Of a stretch of 5,985 nt of DNA, positions 5,336-5,985 are shown piece after piece. Every line of letters starts with the position of its first letter. Positions within the stretch are counted from its first letter, which is position 1. Source of the stretch: an uncultured Collinsella sp. (GTDB lineage: Bacteria > Actinomycetota > Coriobacteriia > Coriobacteriales > Coriobacteriaceae); the NCBI GenBank assembly GCA_902388545.1, contig CABMPS010000126.1, positions 1-5,985 of the forward strand, read 5' to 3'. The notes below the pieces were generated by a model. The model ran no database searches. It was not told the DNA's origin and saw only the letters and a program-made list of their open reading frames with translations. The position numbers and the translations under genes were made by a program.

Positions 5336-5985
5336 TTAGGCCTTTTTGGGCCTGTTGACGATGATGATGCCGCCGCAGACCAACAGCAGGGCAACAAGTA
5401 CGGTCACAGGGCTCGTGCCAGCGCCCTCGCCGAGCAGCAGCGCGCTTAACAGTACGCCAAAGACTGGATTCATAAAGCCAAAGACCGACACACGGCTGAC
5501 GGGGTTGACGGCAAGCAGACGCGACCATAGCGAGTACGCGACGGCGGAAATGAGTGCCATATAGATAATGAGCGCGATGGCGGGGATGATCGCGGTGGGG
5601 GAGAGCGCGCCGCCCATCAAAAACCCGATGGCGGTAAGGACCAAACCTCCGACTAAAAACTGCCACCCGGCAAGCAAGACGCCGTCGTGCTTGCGCGAGA
5701 AGATGCCGATCAGGCAGGTCGAAAGAGCACCCGCGACAGTGGAGGCTAGGATAAAGCCCTCGCCATCGAGCCTGAAGCCAAAGGTGCCATCTGCGCCCGA
5801 GAGGTTGACGAGCGCGACGCCGGCAAAGCCCAGCGCACAGCCAAGCACCTTGGCCGTATTGAGCTTCTCGGTGTGAAATGCTAGGGCGGCAAAGAGGATT
5901 GCGAGGAAGTTGGCGCTGGCCTCGATGATGGAGCTCGACATGGCGCTGGCGCACGAGAGGCCCAGATAGAAAAAGAAGTACTGCC
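5336..5985 (-). CDS. DMT superfamily transporter, EamA domain, 5' partial
   Basis: The frame runs to the right edge of the window without a stop; 215 residues plus TAA are visible. EamA proteins are about 280-310 aa with ten helices, so the first few helices are missing. The visible start, QYFFFYLGLSCASAMSSSII, matches the helix 3-4 motif of EamA proteins (FFYLGL...TSA...SII), followed by EASANFLAILFAALAFHTEK, where family members usually have an E-P-F/L and a glycine-glutamate before the next helix. The second EamA repeat runs from about GEGFILASTVAGALSTCLIG to the end, with ISAVAYSLWSRLLAVNPVSR, FMNPVFGVLLSALLLGE and a final helix before NRPKKA. These are inner-membrane carriers, mostly metabolite or amino acid exporters; the substrate cannot be told. 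An internal ATG at 5939-5941 is not a likely start, because the family sequence continues upstream of it. Convergent with the GGDEF gene. Confidence 0.92.
   Translation of the reverse strand, partial: QYFFFYLGLSCASAMSSSIIEASANFLAILFAALAFHTEKLNTAKVLGCALGFAGVALVNLSGADGTFGFRLDGEGFILASTVAGALSTCLIGIFSRKHDGVLLAGWQFLVGGLVLTAIGFLMGGALSPTAIIPAIALIIYMALISAVAYSLWSRLLAVNPVSRVSVFGFMNPVFGVLLSALLLGEGAGTSPVTVLVALLLVCGGIIIVNRPKKA

Noticed and set aside
5338..5353. AGGCC-N6-GGCCT inverted repeat at the end of the EamA gene
   Set aside because: It overlaps the last codons and stop, has only a 5-bp stem, and has no T-tract after it on either strand in the needed direction.
5295..5954. A 219-codon minus-strand frame overlapping the EamA gene
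   Set aside because: It is Arg/His/Cys-rich and without membrane segments. The other minus-strand frame reads as a typical EamA protein throughout.
1..5985. A novel multi-gene defence, toxin or biosynthetic system
   Set aside because: Every sizeable reading frame falls in a known housekeeping, transport or signalling family, the strands alternate, and no repeats, nucleases, toxins or mobile genes are seen. The HD and GGDEF genes are too far apart and differently oriented to argue for a joint signalling system.

Overview
The window looks like ordinary chromosomal DNA from a moderately GC-rich anaerobe. I suspect the Coriobacteriia (Collinsella-like), based on base composition, codon preference for C/G-ending codons, and the mix of an electron transfer flavoprotein, a KdgT-type permease and a 7-TM GGDEF protein. 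That placement is an inference, not something the sequence proves. No mobile element, CRISPR array, rRNA, tRNA or phage gene is visible.

Layout, left to right. (1) The 3' part of an electron transfer flavoprotein alpha subunit (etfA/fixB type, +), cut by the left edge. (2) A convergent HD-domain phosphohydrolase (-), whose stop codon overlaps the etfA stop inside a CTAA tetranucleotide. (3) A short divergent intergenic region with an 11-bp perfect inverted repeat, then an AzlC-type branched-chain amino acid exporter subunit (+). (4) The partner azlD, overlapping azlC by 11 bp. It carries a one-base frameshift: two-thirds of the AzlD sequence is in one frame and the conserved C-terminal end continues in the next. 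(5) A complete 2-keto-3-deoxygluconate permease family gene (+). (6) An intergenic region of about 180 bp with two strong tandem inverted repeats and a good extended -10 promoter. (7) A 7-TM GGDEF diguanylate cyclase (+) without the usual inhibitory I-site. (8) A convergent DMT/EamA-family transporter (-), cut by the right edge.

Apart from azlC-azlD, which is a translationally coupled pair by position, the genes do not form an obvious single pathway. They look like independent transcription units separated by hairpins or by changes of strand. I see no strong case for an undescribed multi-gene system. The points most worth checking are the azlD frameshift, the inverted repeat that covers the putative azlC TTG start and brackets a candidate -10 for the HD gene, and the palindrome over the predicted transcription start of the GGDEF gene.
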